Assembly (NCBI GenBank): GCA_030631455.1
Contig: DAOVLC010000066.1
Span: 1-7,243, forward strand
DNA from: Candidatus Zixiibacteriota bacterium
Lineage (GTDB): Bacteria; Zixibacteria; MSB-5A5; JAABVY01; JAHJOQ01
Length of the DNA: 7,243 nt
Reading direction: 5' to 3'
Numbering within the stretch: the first letter of the stretch is position 1; the number at the start of each line of letters is the position of its first letter. A program made the translations under genes and the position numbers. Positions 6,427-7,243 of the stretch are shown here, one piece after another. The notes beneath the pieces were generated by a model, which was not told where the DNA came from, did no database searches, and was given only the letters and a program-made list of their open reading frames with translations.

Positions 6427-6455
6427 ATAATGAGGTCAGGTCTTGTGTTTTGCAA
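6427..6455 (-). promoter_or_regulatory. Weak promoter candidate for the GWxTD pair
   Basis: On the minus strand TTGCAA (6450-6455) and CATTAT (6427-6432) are separated by 17 nt, each matching four of six consensus bases. It would start transcription near 6420 and leave a leader of roughly 90 nt. The pair could instead be read through from the permease gene. Confidence 0.3.
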
Positions 6456-6469
6456 GGATAAAATGCCGT

Positions 6470-7243
6470 TTACTCATATCTCAGCGATACAACCGGGTCA
6501 ACTCCCGAGGCCCGATACGCCGGATAGACGCCGGCGATAAGCCCCACACCTACCGAAACTGAGAACCCGAGCAGGATTCCATTAATGGGAACTGCGAAAG
6601 GAAGATCCACCACCGCGGCGACAAGCAGGCTGACACCGAGACCGAACAGGATTCCTATCCCGCCTCCGGTACATGACAGAGTGATCGCTTCGATCAGAAA
6701 CTGGAACCGAATGTTCGATTTCCTGGCCCCAATCGCTTTTCTGACGCCGATCTCGCGAGTCCTTTCGGTGACTGACACGAGCATAATGTTCAACACGCCA
6801 ACGCCGCCTACCATGAGTCCAATGGACGATATGATTATCATGACGAGGACGATAGATCCGGTAATATCCTCGTAAAGTTCTAACAGATTCTCCTGACTGA
6901 AGATAGCGAAATCATTTTCTTTGTTGTATGGCACGCCGCGGTAGAGTCTGAGTGCGTTGATTATTTCTTCTTCCGCCTGACCGATGAGTTCGGGTGATTT
7001 CGCTGACACCATCAGTGTCAGCGCCCTGTCCCAGGGGTACAGTTTCATATACGTGTTCAGCGGAATGGTGATGAAATCGTCCTCGGAGCTTCCGAGTCCG
7101 GCCGTTCGTTCCTCCATGACACCGACAACAGTAAACTTAGTGCTATTGACTGTGATAGTTTTGCCAAGCGGGTCCACATCGGGGAAGAGGCCGTCCGCAA
7201 TATCCAGCCCGATGGCGCAAACTCGCGCCGCATGGTGATTTTC
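6470..7243 (-). CDS. MacB/FtsX-type ABC transporter permease, C-terminal part (5' end outside window)
   Basis: Inner-membrane permease of the MacB/LolE/FtsX superfamily, which works with an ATPase in mechanotransmission or export of substrates at the periplasmic face. The frame stays open to the window edge, so 257 C-terminal residues are seen. Visible residues 1-125 are the end of the periplasmic MacB-PCD-like domain (DPLGKTITVNSTKFTVVGVM). Three membrane segments follow: about 129-156 (VLVMIIISSIGLMVGGVGVL), 183-212 and 220-243. The cytoplasmic coupling motif TERTREIGVRKAIGA is at 159-173, and the family-typical C-terminus PAYRASGVDPVVSLRYE is at 241-257. TAA stop at 6470-6472. The partner ATPase and adaptor genes, if any, would lie to the right of the window. 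The antibiotic-efflux name often given to this family should not be assumed; the substrate is unknown. Confidence 0.94.
   Translation of the reverse strand, partial: ENHHAARVCAIGLDIADGLFPDVDPLGKTITVNSTKFTVVGVMEERTAGLGSSEDDFITIPLNTYMKLYPWDRALTLMVSAKSPELIGQAEEEIINALRLYRGVPYNKENDFAIFSQENLLELYEDITGSIVLVMIIISSIGLMVGGVGVLNIMLVSVTERTREIGVRKAIGARKSNIRFQFLIEAITLSCTGGGIGILFGLGVSLLVAAVVDLPFAVPINGILLGFSVSVGVGLIAGVYPAYRASGVDPVVSLRYE

Noticed and set aside
6402..6431. Plus-strand TTCAAA-18-TATAAT promoter-like sequence
   Set aside because: It has a perfect -10 box, but it would read into the 3' end of the opposite-strand permease and no plus-strand gene follows.

Overview
This window looks like chromosomal sequence from an uncultured-type bacterium of moderate GC. 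It carries good GGAGG-type ribosome sites, two probable housekeeping promoters whose -10 regions read TATATTGA, and two secreted GWxTD-domain proteins. That domain is known mainly from FCB-group and Acidobacteria-like lineages. A Zixibacteria- or KSB1-like host is my best guess, but this is a low-confidence inference because no rRNA or universal marker gene is present.

The left part (1-2375, + strand) is a two-component operon. It holds the 3' part of a soluble-looking PAS/histidine kinase of NtrB/AtoS type. After 36 nt comes a complete NtrC-family response regulator with receiver, sigma-54 AAA+ and Fis-type DNA-binding domains. All key phosphotransfer and ATPase residues are present, so the pair should be functional. 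No -24/-12 promoter is visible in the window's intergenic gaps, so its targets are probably elsewhere.

The middle part (2376-3520, + strand) holds two apparently independent single genes. The first is a class I SAM-dependent methyltransferase with a TTG start. The second is a 66-residue cysteine-rich protein of unknown function. Each has its own promoter-like sequence and nearby repeated or palindromic motifs that may be operators.

The right part (3517-7243, - strand) reads leftward. It begins with the C-terminal part of a MacB/FtsX-type ABC transporter permease, truncated by the window edge. A 141-nt leader with a 16-bp palindrome follows, then two tandem, divergent paralogues encoding exported GWxTD-domain proteins only 19 nt apart. 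The last GWxTD gene converges on the small cysteine-rich gene and their stop codons overlap.

The GWxTD pair is an envelope system with no assigned biochemical role. With the small cysteine-rich gene it is the least characterised content here. There is no mobile element, CRISPR array, tRNA or rRNA, and no stretch over 300 bases lacks a gene.
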